Source: CBDCPI01 sp965220245 (GTDB taxonomy: Bacteria; Chloroflexota; Dehalococcoidia; Lucifugimonadales; UBA3495). Taken from it: a stretch of 64,000 nucleotides of DNA. How positions within the stretch are numbered: the stretch's first letter is position 1; every line of letters begins with the position of its first letter. Of the stretch, positions 50,808 to 59,971 are shown one piece after another. Position numbers and translations under genes: made by a program. The notes beneath the pieces are model-generated. The model worked only from the letters and a program-made list of their open reading frames with translations. It did not search any database and had not been told where the DNA came from. Where the stretch lies: assembly GCA_965220245.1 (NCBI GenBank), contig CBDCPI010000011.1:372001-436000 (forward strand). Reading direction: 5' to 3'.

Positions 50808-53564
50808 TTAAGGAGCCCGGTAGCTGTAATACTGGGAGCTGTACCAGTCTGCGTCCAACCTGCGGTAAAGCAAATAGTCCAGAGCGTCGAACCACGACTG
50901 GCGGCTGCTTGCTACCGACTTAAAATAGCTGAAGTCCTTGGTCAGTTGCTCTTTGCCGGGCAGGCCCCTGATACCCCACAACGAGCCCTCGTGTTGCCGG
51001 TTTTCCCCGGGCCTACGGTAGGCTTCCTCGTGGAACCACAGCAGGTTTCGTAGCGGCCCGTCCCGCTGGTACTCGGCTAGCGCCGCTTCGTCCCGCTCGC
51101 CATGAGCGGTGTTTAGCAGCAGGGCTTGAGCTTCGTCGCCTTCCGCCACCGGACTGCACCCGGAGTTCCAGCCCTCTTCATCTTCGGTCTTAAAACAGGT
51201 AAAGGACCAAGCGCCCATTCTTTGGGCGTTGCGGGCGTACCAGTTGAAGGGGTACCAAATCTCGTAGTCCGCTTTGACGGCTCCCCTTTTGACGGCTTCT
51301 TTGTTACCGGCTTCGCTATCTACGGCTTTGGGAGAGGGTGTATGGTTCAATATCTGTTCCTCGATTACGTGATAGGTGGCCGGTACGTCCTTGCTGCCTT
51401 GTGCGTAAACCAGCATTTCAGCGTTGGAATCGTCGTAGGTGTAGGCGGCGCGGACCGCCGTCACCACCCCAAACCCTAGCAGTAACCCGGCCAAGCCTAG
51501 AGCAACCAACGGAGCACCGTTTCGCGGCCCGGCCAAACGGAGCAAGTATGCGGACGTCGCGGCCAACAATGCGGTGCTGAAGGCGAGGGCCCATTGCGGG
51601 CCGGCAAAATCGGTCCTAGGGTCAGCGTAGACGTAGAGCAGGTAGACCGCTGCGGCCACCGTGATAGCCGGGAATAGAAGCAACACCCCTTGGCCGCGCC
51701 GGATAAACTCTCCCCAGCTAATTCTTTCTATTTGCTCACCAAGGTACTTGGCGGCCAGCAATATCAGCGGCAGGGTGATGTTTACCAACAGCCAAGGCAT
51801 TTTCTCGCTGGCCACGGTGTATGCGATGAAGGTAAGGGCCGCCCAAAAGACCAAGACTAGGCCGAACACGTCCGCTCTTCGCCAGAAATACACAGCGCCG
51901 ACAATGCCGAAGACCAACGGCAATGCTTCGTAAATGGAGACGCCCACGAAATAGTAGTACCAAGGCTGGTTCCCCCGGGCAACGTCTTGTTGGGCGATCC
52001 AATAGCCCATGCCCTGCCACACCCCGCTGAAGATGCCGGAAATGTTGGTGAACACGGTGGTGTAGACGGTGACCCAAGCCAGGTAGAAGATACCCGCCAG
52101 CAGTAACCACCGGCCGCCCCACCACCGGACTCCCAAATATGCCGATAGGTTGAGCCCTGCCAACAGTAGCCCACCCGCCACCAAGTAATTCACCGGGACC
52201 GCATTCCCGTTTTGAACCGGAGACGAGGTGTCCACCGATATGCCGGTGGGCAGCACGCCTTGAACCATGGCGTCGACGTTCACTGCGTTGGTCAAGAAGA
52301 AGCAATAGAGCAACGCCAATTGGGCTGGCGCGGCTAGCAGAAAGAACCCGGACCGCCAAGGATGTCTGGCGGCCCGCAGAACCCCGATTGCCGCCCCGGC
52401 CAAGGCGGCGGCCAACAAGAAGTCTATTACTAAGGCCGCGTCCGACTCCCAAGCACCGCCAAAAGGACGGAGGATGGCAATCACGGCGGCGGCCCCGGCC
52501 AGCAGTGGGGCTCCCCAGCCGACGGCCAGCAAGTTGATGGTTAGGCCCCGTCCGCTCGCCAACCATCCCAGTCCACTGACCACCGCCAACGCTACCATAC
52601 CGTGAAGCCAAGCCGGGACCTCGTATCCCCAGTTAACGGGCAACGGCAGCGCCACCGAGGGTCCGGCCCAATGCGGGGCGCCCACCAGGCCGCTTGCCAC
52701 TCCGTCCCGATTGGCCAGGGTCAGCCCAAGCGCATCTTGGGCCAGGCTGACCAGGGCTACCCACTGCGGCAGGGTGAGAGTGAGGAGGAGCAAGAAGAAG
52801 GCCGCCGGCCCTGCCATCTCGCAAAGACGGGCTCTTCCCAACACCAGAGGTATCAGTTGCGGGAGGGCCAGCAAGAACGCTATGGCCCCAAAGATTAGGG
52901 TTACGATATAGGCCGTTTCTTTGGTGCCGAACATGAAGGCCAGGACCACCGCCGCCAAGTAAAGGTAGCGGTTTTTGCCTTCGTGAAAGTACCGCCACAT
53001 CAACACTAGCAAGGCAGTGGCCCAAAAGGCCATCAGGATGTCATTCCGGCCAAACCGGCTGAAGTAGAGCATTGCCGGGGATAGGGCCAGCATGACTCCG
53101 GCTGCCAACGCTCCGCTCCGGCCCAAGTGGTCCCGCAGAAAGTAGGGAAGTCCCACCAAGGCAGCCCCGAACAGGACGTAGGCCAGCCGGGCCGTGAAGT
53201 CCGAGTCGCCAAAGAGGCGAAATATAAAGGCAGTCAACTCTATTTGGAAGGGTCCGTGCATCCAAGGGGAGTGGATGAAGTCGGCGCCGAACAGCCAAGG
53301 GAACCCACCGGCCAAGCCGTCGCTATTGAGCAGGCGCCAAGAGTAGTGGACGTGGATGGCCTCGTCGTAGTGGAACGCTCGGCCTCCCAACTCCCAGAGC
53401 CGCATCCCCAGCGCCAGAGCAACCAAGACAATCCAACCGAGTGAATACCAGTGACCAGTGACCAGCGACCAGCGACCCCTTCGACTCCGCTCAGGGTGAG
53501 CGGAGCGGAGCGGAGTCGAACCCCACCCGCCATCGGCCACTAACCACTGACCACTAGCCACCAT
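50808..53564 (-). CDS. TIGR03663-family glycosyltransferase-like membrane protein
   Basis: A 918-residue polytopic protein related to PMT/ArnT-type (GT-C) glycosyltransferases. The luminal acidic motif is GGRAFHYDEAIHVHYSWRLL (near residue 65-85) and about 12 further membrane helices follow; the soluble C-terminal part contains EIWYPFNWYARN. The start is ATG 53564 with GAGGT upstream, but the first 40 residues (ASGQWLVADGGWGSTPLRSA) are translated repeat, and the protein proper begins near SLGWIVLVALALG. Its frame overlaps the DUF2298 gene by 11 bases. The two families are typically adjacent and likely act together on a lipid-linked sugar. Confidence 0.82.
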   Translation of the reverse strand: MVASGQWLVADGGWGSTPLRSAHPERSRRGRWSLVTGHWYSLGWIVLVALALGMRLWELGGRAFHYDEAIHVHYSWRLLNSDGLAGGFPWLFGADFIHSPWMHGPFQIELTAFIFRLFGDSDFTARLAYVLFGAALVGLPYFLRDHLGRSGALAAGVMLALSPAMLYFSRFGRNDILMAFWATALLVLMWRYFHEGKNRYLYLAAVVLAFMFGTKETAYIVTLIFGAIAFLLALPQLIPLVLGRARLCEMAGPAAFFLLLLTLTLPQWVALVSLAQDALGLTLANRDGVASGLVGAPHWAGPSVALPLPVNWGYEVPAWLHGMVALAVVSGLGWLASGRGLTINLLAVGWGAPLLAGAAAVIAILRPFGGAWESDAALVIDFLLAAALAGAAIGVLRAARHPWRSGFFLLAAPAQLALLYCFFLTNAVNVDAMVQGVLPTGISVDTSSPVQNGNAVPVNYLVAGGLLLAGLNLSAYLGVRWWGGRWLLLAGIFYLAWVTVYTTVFTNISGIFSGVWQGMGYWIAQQDVARGNQPWYYYFVGVSIYEALPLVFGIVGAVYFWRRADVFGLVLVFWAALTFIAYTVASEKMPWLLVNITLPLILLAAKYLGEQIERISWGEFIRRGQGVLLLFPAITVAAAVYLLYVYADPRTDFAGPQWALAFSTALLAATSAYLLRLAGPRNGAPLVALGLAGLLLGFGVVTAVRAAYTYDDSNAEMLVYAQGSKDVPATYHVIEEQILNHTPSPKAVDSEAGNKEAVKRGAVKADYEIWYPFNWYARNAQRMGAWSFTCFKTEDEEGWNSGCSPVAEGDEAQALLLNTAHGERDEAALAEYQRDGPLRNLLWFHEEAYRRPGENRQHEGSLWGIRGLPGKEQLTKDFSYFKSVASSRQSWFDALDYLLYRRLDADWYSSQYYSYRAP

Positions 53565-53565
53565 C
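53437..53565. repeat. Full arm-core-arm repeat at GT-C gene start
   Basis: CCAGTGACCAGTGACCAGCG arm, core from CCCCTTCGACTCCGC to GGAGTCGAACCCC with extra GGAGC units, then CCACTAACCACTGACCACTAGCC arm. It spans the first 40 codons of the TIGR03663 gene and the stop codon of the DUF2298 gene. Confidence 0.8.
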
Positions 53566-56058
53566 TATGACCTCGTAGATCAATACGCTATCGCTCTCGA
53601 AGACGGTTCTTAGTAGGTCCGGGAAGTTTCCCAGGTGGTGGCCCCCGTAGTCGCGGCGCTCCCTAAGCCCCAAGTAAACGTAGCGGATGCCGTAGGTCTG
53701 GAGCAACCGCCGGACTTCCTCCGGGTCCTCGCTTTCGTAAATTAAAGCCACTGCGGCTTCCCGGCCCGCCAATAGCTTGCTGCCTCCCCGCCACTGGAGC
53801 TCGTGCCCCTTCCATCCCAGGATGGTGGGCCGGCCGGTGCTGGCTGAGATTCTCCCGTAATCGGAGTAGTCGTCCCCCACCGCTTCGACGATTCTTCCCG
53901 GGGGCGCTTCGTCCCTCAACCACCGGATGGCGTCGTATTCGCCGGGGTCCCGGGCGCGCCCGTGTTCTGACTTTAAAAAGGCCAACCCGTCTAGAGTGTT
54001 GTTATGCAGGGAATAGTCCTCCCGCAGCAGCCCGGTCCGGTCCAACACGGCGGCCACCGGGTAGTAGGCCGAGGCTATTATCAGTAAGCCAACCATCAGA
54101 CCCCCGGAAATGGCAGCCCACCTTATCATAGTGCCTAGTGGCCTGTGATCCCTTCGACTCCGCTCAGGGTGAGCGGGGGTGGGTAACTGCTCAGGGTGAG
54201 CGGAGCAGAGCGGAGTCGAACCCCACTGACCACTGGGCACTGACCACTGACCGTGAGCCCTCCGGTAACCCCGAGTTACGGAGTAGATGCCGTACACCCC
54301 GGCCAACCCCAAGAGCAACCAGGCTTGGTAGTATACCTTGAACACCGTGTTCATGCGGCGAAAAGCGCCGCCAAAAGAGTCTACCACGTAGAAAAGCTCC
54401 GCCCCGGCCAGGAGGTAGAGTCCCACGGATACCAGCACCAAGGGAAAGGCGAGGGCTGTTTCTTTCCCCAGGCGCAGTCGTTGGGCGGCACTGAAGGCGG
54501 CGACGGCGATAATTGCCAGCGCCGGTAACAACCAGGCTATCCGGGTGCCAATCTGACCGAGAGCGCCGCCCGCGTCCTCGAACGCTAGCTTGAGGAACAG
54601 CACGATAACCACCCAGACGACTAACGGGGCCAGAGTGATTGCTGCCACTAGGCCCGCTACCGGGGCGTCCTCGCGGGAGGGCCGCGTTATCCCGGACAGT
54701 TGACGTAACACAAAAGCCCAAGTCAGAACAATAAACAGACCGATAGCCACAAAGAACAAGAAGGGCCGGGTGCTAACGTCATGTAGCGGCAGGACCCCCG
54801 ATGTCTGCCCGCCCAGAGAGCCGTAGAAGGGCAGAAACATCAGGATGCTGACCGCTAGGACCGGGACCAATACCGCCGCCGCCTTTAGGGTGGCGGAGTG
54901 TAGGTCTCCTCCGGTGTCCCCGTAGCATTTAAACAGCACCAATGCCAGGAGGACCCCGGCAATCATGGGCAGGTCCCAGAGGTTGATGAAGGCCACCGCT
55001 CCAACGCCAAGGGCCACGACGAAAGCCTCCGGGAGATGACGGCGTAGCCAGCGGGGGCCGAGCGCCTCTTCGGAAAGGAACAGGTTGAGGCCCAGAGATA
55101 GACCGAGGACTAGGAATGGCAAGCTCAACACATGGGGATGCAGGTCGCCCAACAGGAAGCTAAAGGCCGGAAACTCGGTAATGGTGTAGTCCAAGCTCCG
55201 CCCGTCAGCTAAGGTATCTATTACCCTCGACGCCCGCCACCACCACCACGGTTGGTCGGGGATGCCGACGGTCCCCGCAGCGCCTCCTTCCAGTCCCTTG
55301 ATGCCGACCCAATCCCAAAACCCATCACCGCCCCAGCCCTGAACGCTAATAAACTCCAGTGCCCCTTCCAAGTTTCCAATGAGAATTATTAACGCCGGAG
55401 CAGCCAGCCCAAACCCGGTTGCCGAGCGCCGGCCGCCGCCCGAGAGCCGGACCAGGTTGTAGAGCAAGCCGAAACAACCGGCGGCCAGCAACGCCGGCAC
55501 GGTGACTAACGCCAAGTTGTAGCCGACGTTAGACGGGACGGCCGACAGCTTGGCCAAGAACGCCATGATGAAGTGGCCGAAGTAGTAGTAGCTGATGGAG
55601 TGCCCGGAAAGCCACGGGTCTTCCGGGGGGAAGAAGCGGCTCTGCAACACCGCGTTCAGGAAGGCAAAGTCCATGGGCTTTTCGGTATGGTTGATGGCCG
55701 GGACCTCGGAGACTATCGCCAGCCACAAAAAGAAGAAGGCCAGGAACACTACTTCGGCCACCGCCAAGGTGCGCCACTCTTGCCGCAGGAAGGTCTTTAC
55801 CTGGCTGGCCCACCGCCGGAGCACCAGCAGGCTGATTGCGGCGGCTAAGACCAGAATCACGAGCACGGTGATGCGGTGGTTCGGGATTAGGTGAGTTAGA
55901 CCTGCCACCCAGAGGACGTAGGAGAGCAGCACCAAGGCCAAGGGTTTGGCCAACGTGATCCCCCGGTCGGGCAACCTCTGAAAGAGAACAAAGCAGAGGG
56001 GAAGCGCCAAGATGCCCAACAACTCGATGGCAAGAAGCCAAGTGAGCGCGTCAGCCAT
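53554..56058 (-). CDS. DUF2298 (Chlor_Arch_YYY) membrane protein
   Basis: An 834-residue protein with about 16-18 predicted membrane helices, related to GT-C glycosyltransferases; the YYY name comes from Tyr-rich motifs such as SISYYYFGHF (near residue 160). Residues KPMDFAFLNA and the HPHVLSLPFL loop are also family features. The C-terminal soluble part ends with VFESDSVLIYEVID. Residues about 601-642 are encoded by a full palindromic repeat inserted in frame between the last helices. It starts about 80 bp after ftsY is over in the opposite sense of reading and is followed directly by the TIGR03663 gene. Confidence 0.85.
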   Translation of the reverse strand: MADALTWLLAIELLGILALPLCFVLFQRLPDRGITLAKPLALVLLSYVLWVAGLTHLIPNHRITVLVILVLAAAISLLVLRRWASQVKTFLRQEWRTLAVAEVVFLAFFFLWLAIVSEVPAINHTEKPMDFAFLNAVLQSRFFPPEDPWLSGHSISYYYFGHFIMAFLAKLSAVPSNVGYNLALVTVPALLAAGCFGLLYNLVRLSGGGRRSATGFGLAAPALIILIGNLEGALEFISVQGWGGDGFWDWVGIKGLEGGAAGTVGIPDQPWWWWRASRVIDTLADGRSLDYTITEFPAFSFLLGDLHPHVLSLPFLVLGLSLGLNLFLSEEALGPRWLRRHLPEAFVVALGVGAVAFINLWDLPMIAGVLLALVLFKCYGDTGGDLHSATLKAAAVLVPVLAVSILMFLPFYGSLGGQTSGVLPLHDVSTRPFLFFVAIGLFIVLTWAFVLRQLSGITRPSREDAPVAGLVAAITLAPLVVWVVIVLFLKLAFEDAGGALGQIGTRIAWLLPALAIIAVAAFSAAQRLRLGKETALAFPLVLVSVGLYLLAGAELFYVVDSFGGAFRRMNTVFKVYYQAWLLLGLAGVYGIYSVTRGYRRAHGQWSVPSGQWGSTPLCSAHPEQLPTPAHPERSRRDHRPLGTMIRWAAISGGLMVGLLIIASAYYPVAAVLDRTGLLREDYSLHNNTLDGLAFLKSEHGRARDPGEYDAIRWLRDEAPPGRIVEAVGDDYSDYGRISASTGRPTILGWKGHELQWRGGSKLLAGREAAVALIYESEDPEEVRRLLQTYGIRYVYLGLRERRDYGGHHLGNFPDLLRTVFESDSVLIYEVIDGG
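54133..54255. repeat. Palindromic repeat inside DUF2298 gene
   Basis: Left arm GTGCCTAGTGGCC, two consecutive cores (CCTTCGACTCCGCTCAGG and TGCTCAGGGTGAGCGGAGC with GGAGTCGAACCCC), then right arm CCACTGACCACTGGGCACTG. It is translated in frame as AHGQWSVPSGQW and PLCSAHPEQ. Confidence 0.8.
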
Positions 56059-56140
56059 GGCTTAGCAAAGGGGAGAGAGGTGGTCCCTAGGAGGGTCAGT
56101 AAGAAACCTGCCGGGCGCTCCGGTAAGGGCCAAGGCGGCC

Positions 56141-57097
56141 TCAGGAGACAGGAGCAAGGAGGGAGTCGACGAATTGCCGGGAGTCAAACGGGGCCAGATC
56201 GCTGAGGCCCTCGCCGGTCCCAATGAAAAGGATTGGGACTTGCAGTTCTTGCTTGATAGCCAGAACAATTCCCCCGCGGGCGGTGCCGTCCAACTTGGCG
56301 AGGAAAATTCCTGAGCAGTCCACGGCTTCTTTGAAAGACTTGGCTTGGGCCAAGCCGTTGAGGCCGATGGTGGCGTCGAGGGTGAGAATGACTTGATGAG
56401 GGGCGGCCGGGTCCAATCGGTTCAACACCCGGTGGACCTTTTTAAGCTCCTCCATCAGGTTGGACTTGGTGTGCAAACGCCCGGCGGTATCGACAATCAG
56501 CACGTCAACGCCCCGGGCTTTACAGGCTTGGTAGGCGTCGTAGGCCACCGCTCCGGGGTCCCCGCCGCTCCGGTGTGAGATTACTTCGGCGCCAACCCGT
56601 TGCCCGAGGACTTCCAACTGCTCGGCGCCAGCGGCGCGGAAGGTGTCGGCGGCGCCCAACATCACGGTCTTACCGGACTGTTGCAACAGATGGGCCAGCT
56701 TGGCGATGCTGGTGGTCTTTCCCACGCCGTTCACGCCCACCATGAGAATAACGTAGGGGACTGCCTGCGCCTCTAGGTCGAGCCACTCGCCTCCCGCCGA
56801 CTCCGGCTCCAAATCGCGCACCAGCGCCTCTTTCAGAACCTCGAAGACTTGGTCCGGGGTCTCCAGACGGTCGTTTTTGGTCTTGGAGCGCAGTTCTTCA
56901 ACGATCTTCAGCGAGGCGTCCACTCCCACGTCGGAGGATATCAGGATTTCCTCCAGTTCCTCCCAGACCGAATCGTCCAGATTGGAACTCCGGAGGATGC
57001 CGAGGATCCGTCCAAACCAGCGGTCCCGGCTGGACTTGACCGCGTCCTCGGTCTGTTTACGGTCTGAGTTTCGGTCTCTCTTGAAGAATCTTAGCAT
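56141..57097 (-). CDS. ftsY: Signal recognition particle receptor FtsY
   Basis: A 318-residue SRP GTPase that docks ribosome-SRP complexes at the membrane. The N-domain (residues 20-100) is followed by the G-domain with GVNGVGKTTSIAKL (G1), DTAGRLHTKSNLMEEL (G3) and AKLDGTARGG (G4). The G5 region IGTGEGLSDLAPFD is complete. There is no long acidic A-domain, as in many bacteria. It stands between rnc and the membrane glycosyltransferase genes; proximity to rnc is a common arrangement. Confidence 0.95.
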   Translation of the reverse strand: MLRFFKRDRNSDRKQTEDAVKSSRDRWFGRILGILRSSNLDDSVWEELEEILISSDVGVDASLKIVEELRSKTKNDRLETPDQVFEVLKEALVRDLEPESAGGEWLDLEAQAVPYVILMVGVNGVGKTTSIAKLAHLLQQSGKTVMLGAADTFRAAGAEQLEVLGQRVGAEVISHRSGGDPGAVAYDAYQACKARGVDVLIVDTAGRLHTKSNLMEELKKVHRVLNRLDPAAPHQVILTLDATIGLNGLAQAKSFKEAVDCSGIFLAKLDGTARGGIVLAIKQELQVPILFIGTGEGLSDLAPFDSRQFVDSLLAPVS

Positions 57098-57349
57098 TTA
57101 GGCTCTCTGACTGTTGAAGGCCCCAGCCGCGTTCCCACTCCCCAACCGTCGCTCCCGCGAAAGCGGGAGTCCAGAGATGTTACCTGCCTGTGGCGGTCCT
57201 TGTGCCTGTCCGCCCAAGACGGACGGATTCCCGCCTGCGCGGGAATGACGGGTTGGGTATTTTCATGGTAACGCCGCGGGTCCGGTCTTGCTATGGGGCT
57301 AAATCGTAGGGGCGCTCCTGGTGAGCGCCCAGTTGTCCTAAGCTGTAGA
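57098..57349. repeat. Repeat-rich spacer between ftsY and rnc
   Basis: Contains CTCCCGCGAAAGCGGGAGTC (57151-57170) and ATTCCCGCCTGCGCGGGAATG (57227-57247), followed by ACGGGTTGGGTATTTTCAT as in MITE 3. A GTAGGGGCGCTC ... GAGCGCCC hairpin lies at 57308-57330. No coding frame was found. Confidence 0.6.
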
Positions 57350-58051
57350 CTAGCTGCTAGATTCTGCCGCTAGCCGGGCCAAAGCCCCGCTGGCGGCGAC
57401 CCGTTCCGCGCCCGATTTACTGCCGCCGTTACCGGTCCCCATCACTTCGTCGTCCACCAAGACTTCCACCGTGAATACCGGGCCGTGGGCCGGGCCTTCG
57501 CTGGATACCAACCGGTACCGGGGAGCCGATTGCCCCCGGGCTTGGACGTACTCTTGAAGGTGTGACTTGGGGTCCTCTTGTGGCTTACCCCGGCAGAGGT
57601 ACGCTTCAAGCTCGCCGGCCATCACCTTCAACACGAACTGTTGGGCGGCGGTGTAACCCCGGTCCAGATAAACGGCTGCTACCACGGACTCGAACGCCGC
57701 TGCCAAAATAGAGTCGCGAGAGCGGCCACCATTGGCCTCCTCTCCCTTCCCCAACCGAATAAAATTGCCCAAGTGGTGATTTCTCGCCACTTGGGCCAAC
57801 GTTTGACGGCGGACCAGAGCGGACCGGCCCTTGGTCAACTCACCTTCGGTCCACTCCGGGCAACGGCGATAGAGCTCGTCAGAGATGGTCAACTCCAGCA
57901 CCGCGTCGCCCAAGTACTCCATTCTCTCGTAGGAGTCCGAGATGGCCCACCCCTCCTCGTTGACGAAGGAGCGGTGGACCAAAGCCTGCTCCAGCAACTC
58001 CCGGTCCCGGAATTCTAGTCCCAGAGCCGACTCCAGTTGATGACTCGCCAA
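57350..58051 (-). CDS. rnc: Ribonuclease III
   Basis: A 233-residue double-strand-specific endoribonuclease that processes rRNA precursors. The signature ERMEYLGDAVLELTISDELY (around residue 42) carries the catalytic acidic residues, with DSILAAAFESVVAAVYLD later. A dsRNA-binding domain occupies about residues 158-228. TTG 58051 is chosen, with GGAG six bases upstream. It follows the DsbA-like selenoprotein gene by nine bases, so the two are co-transcribed. Confidence 0.95.
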   Translation of the reverse strand: MASHQLESALGLEFRDRELLEQALVHRSFVNEEGWAISDSYERMEYLGDAVLELTISDELYRRCPEWTEGELTKGRSALVRRQTLAQVARNHHLGNFIRLGKGEEANGGRSRDSILAAAFESVVAAVYLDRGYTAAQQFVLKVMAGELEAYLCRGKPQEDPKSHLQEYVQARGQSAPRYRLVSSEGPAHGPVFTVEVLVDDEVMGTGNGGSKSGAERVAASGALARLAAESSS

Positions 58052-58060
58052 TGGGTGCTC

Positions 58061-58693
58061 CTAGATTAGACCATGAGGCCACGGTGGTTGCGGTCGCTTC
58101 AACTCCCCAACGTGGGCGAACTCGTTCATGGTCTTGAACAGGGAGTCGTACATGTCCGCTGCCTGTTCATCGGGAGGCACGAACACCTTCAGGAAGGCCG
58201 CGGTGCCGGAAGGGAAAATAAAGGTGGGCACGCCGAAAGCGCCGTGCTCTTCTACCGCTTCGGTGTGGCTTTCCGCCAACTCTTGCAGCAGGCTGGGGTC
58301 CACTATGTCTTCCCGGAACCGGCCCATGTCCAGCCCCGCAGCTTCAGCCGCACCGTAGATCACCGTCGGGTCCGACAGGTCTTTCTTGTCCTCGTGCCTC
58401 GCCTTGAGCAGGGTGATGAAGTACGAATCGAAGGCTTCCTTACCCTGGCGTTTGGCGGACAACCCGGCTTGGTGGGCCAGTAGGATGTTGTCGGTCCCGT
58501 TGGTGAGACCCGGGTGGTCCCATACCTTGTCCTCTTGCCCGTTGGGGTTGTTTACCTGGGCCAGAGAGAACGGCTGCCAATCGATTTCCACCGGACTTCC
58601 GGTCGACTCTTCTACTTTTGCAAACCACACGGCCGCATTGTAAACGAAGGGTCAACGAAAGTCGTAATAGCTCCTTATCTCCGGTGCCTCCAT
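58061..58693 (-). CDS. Selenocysteine DsbA/FrnE-like oxidoreductase
   Basis: A 210-residue DsbA-superfamily protein if the TGA at 58654-58652 is selenocysteine. Reading: MEAPEIRSYYDFR-Sec-PFVYNAAVWF, then IDWQPFSLAQVN. Relatives have YYDFxCPxCY, or CPYA in the HCCA-isomerase/FrnE branch, so Sec (residue 14) replaces the nucleophilic cysteine and the second position is Val. ATG 58693 has GGAGG seven bases upstream. The frame that starts at 58630 would lack the first strand and active site. The rest (cis-Pro loop GAFGVPTFIF, residues 160-170) is intact. No signal peptide, so cytoplasmic. It likely reduces or isomerises thiol-containing substrates. Confidence 0.9.
58619..58637 (-). promoter_or_regulatory. 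Candidate SECIS hairpin of DsbA-like gene
   Basis: Minus strand TGCGGCC, loop GTGT, GG-T-TTGCA: seven pairs (two G-T) with one bulged T on the 3' side and G as first loop base. The loop begins 21 nt after the TGA. Bulged U and loop G are features of the E. coli fdhF SECIS. Confidence 0.55.
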
Positions 58694-58791
58694 TGTGGTA
58701 CCTCCGGTTAGATTTCTCTTGAGATTGTATCGGTGGCAGGCGTAGTTGTCAAAATTGAGGCCATGACCAAGGAGCGCACAGAGGACACGAG

Positions 58792-59535
58792 TTACTCCGG
58801 CTCAATGTCGCGTTCTGTTATCTCGTACCAGTAGACGACGCCGGAGCTTATCAACTCCTCTATCTCATTGTCTTTCCGGATGCTGGCGATTGCCGCGCGG
58901 GCGGGCCTTCCCGTGAGTTCTGTGAGAAACCGGGCGTTCCGCAGGGCGCGGTCGGTGTCCCGCGAGTCGGCTGTGTAGGACGCTTCGACCACGATGTAGT
59001 GGGTCTCGCTTCCGTCTGTCGCCTCGATGACCAGGTCGGCGCGGCGGAAGCTCCGCATCTCGTTGGCCGGGATGTTGAGAGCCTTTCCTTTCCTTAACAT
59101 CCGCATGAGTTGGGCTTCCAGCAGGGTTCTGGTGTATTCCAGCCCCATGTCGTCGGCAAGCCCTGCGGCGTCCTTGCGGACGACGGCCCGGGTATAGTGG
59201 CCTTTTATCTTACCTAGGTCATCCGTCATCCGGCCCATGCCGTTCGCTATCGCGTTTATGCTCTGTTCGATGCGATCGTTGAACCGTTTTTGCTCGGCAA
59301 CGGACGCGGTCATCTCGTTGTTGAACCGTTTTTGCTCGGCAACGAACGCGGTCATCTCGTTGTTGAACTGCTTTTGCTCGGCGACGAACGCAGTCATCTG
59401 CTCGACGAAGGCATCGAACCGCGCGGGCAGTTGCAGGAGTTCCTCGCCGAGAATCTGGGCCCGCACCGCCGCTTTCCACTCGGGGTTTTCCGAGAGGGCG
59501 CGCAGAAAGTCTTCTTGGCTGTTGATGGTGGTCAT
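58792..59535 (-). CDS. Coiled-coil protein with nuclease-like C-terminus
   Basis: A 247-residue protein. Residues 47-88 are three tandem 14-residue units (MTAFVAEQKRFNNE type), each two heptads, forming a parallel coiled coil. The C-terminal half (residues 130-240) has the DLVIEATDG-x-THYIVVEAS-Y strand pattern and RNARFLTEL helix of the PD-(D/E)XK superfamily, but the usual Lys after the Glu is not in its standard place. Such proteins (DUF3782-like) are frequent in cyanobacteria and Chloroflexota; function unknown. The repeat tract may vary in length between strains. Confidence 0.7.
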   Translation of the reverse strand: MTTINSQEDFLRALSENPEWKAAVRAQILGEELLQLPARFDAFVEQMTAFVAEQKQFNNEMTAFVAEQKRFNNEMTASVAEQKRFNDRIEQSINAIANGMGRMTDDLGKIKGHYTRAVVRKDAAGLADDMGLEYTRTLLEAQLMRMLRKGKALNIPANEMRSFRRADLVIEATDGSETHYIVVEASYTADSRDTDRALRNARFLTELTGRPARAAIASIRKDNEIEELISSGVVYWYEITERDIEPE

Positions 59536-59880
59536 AGCTTTTCCCTTGCTGTAGATTGCCCCTTAATTATAAACTGGCCGTAGCAGTATGGCAGGCCGCC
59601 AAGGTTGGTATTGTAGTACAATCGCTGGCCTTGCGGACTGCATGGCACACAACCACTCAACTGGTTCTCATGGAGCCACAGCGTTTGCCGGTTGGCGAGG
59701 TTGACCAACTCCGGCGGAGGTAGCCGTCGGTCTCCCGGATGCGGTGTTCGGTGTCTTCAGCACCTGAGTTTAAGGCTTTTTCTGAAAACTGAAAGACCCT
59801 GCGCCGCGGCCTACTGACGCCATGTCATAAGCAAACCCCATGTTATAATAGGGTCCGACAGGAGGCCCTCACATAGAACT
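59536..59880. other. Intergenic region before cca
   Basis: About 345 bp without a recognised gene. TATAAT at 59843-59848 with no strong -35 is a possible cca promoter. GGAGG at 59861-59865 precedes an open cca frame that begins before the assigned start (see cca). Confidence 0.4.
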
Positions 59881-59971
59881 TCCCTGGAACTCAGGTCACG
59901 AGAGGCAGCTTCAGCACATCGACTCTCCTCTTCAAGTCTTCGTAAGTAGGCTGAAAGGTGTAAACCTGGCT

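Noticed and set aside
59700..59800. Small SRP RNA-like segment before cca
   Set aside because: Some GG/CC-rich pairing is possible but the conserved GGAAGGAGCAGC tetraloop region is missing.
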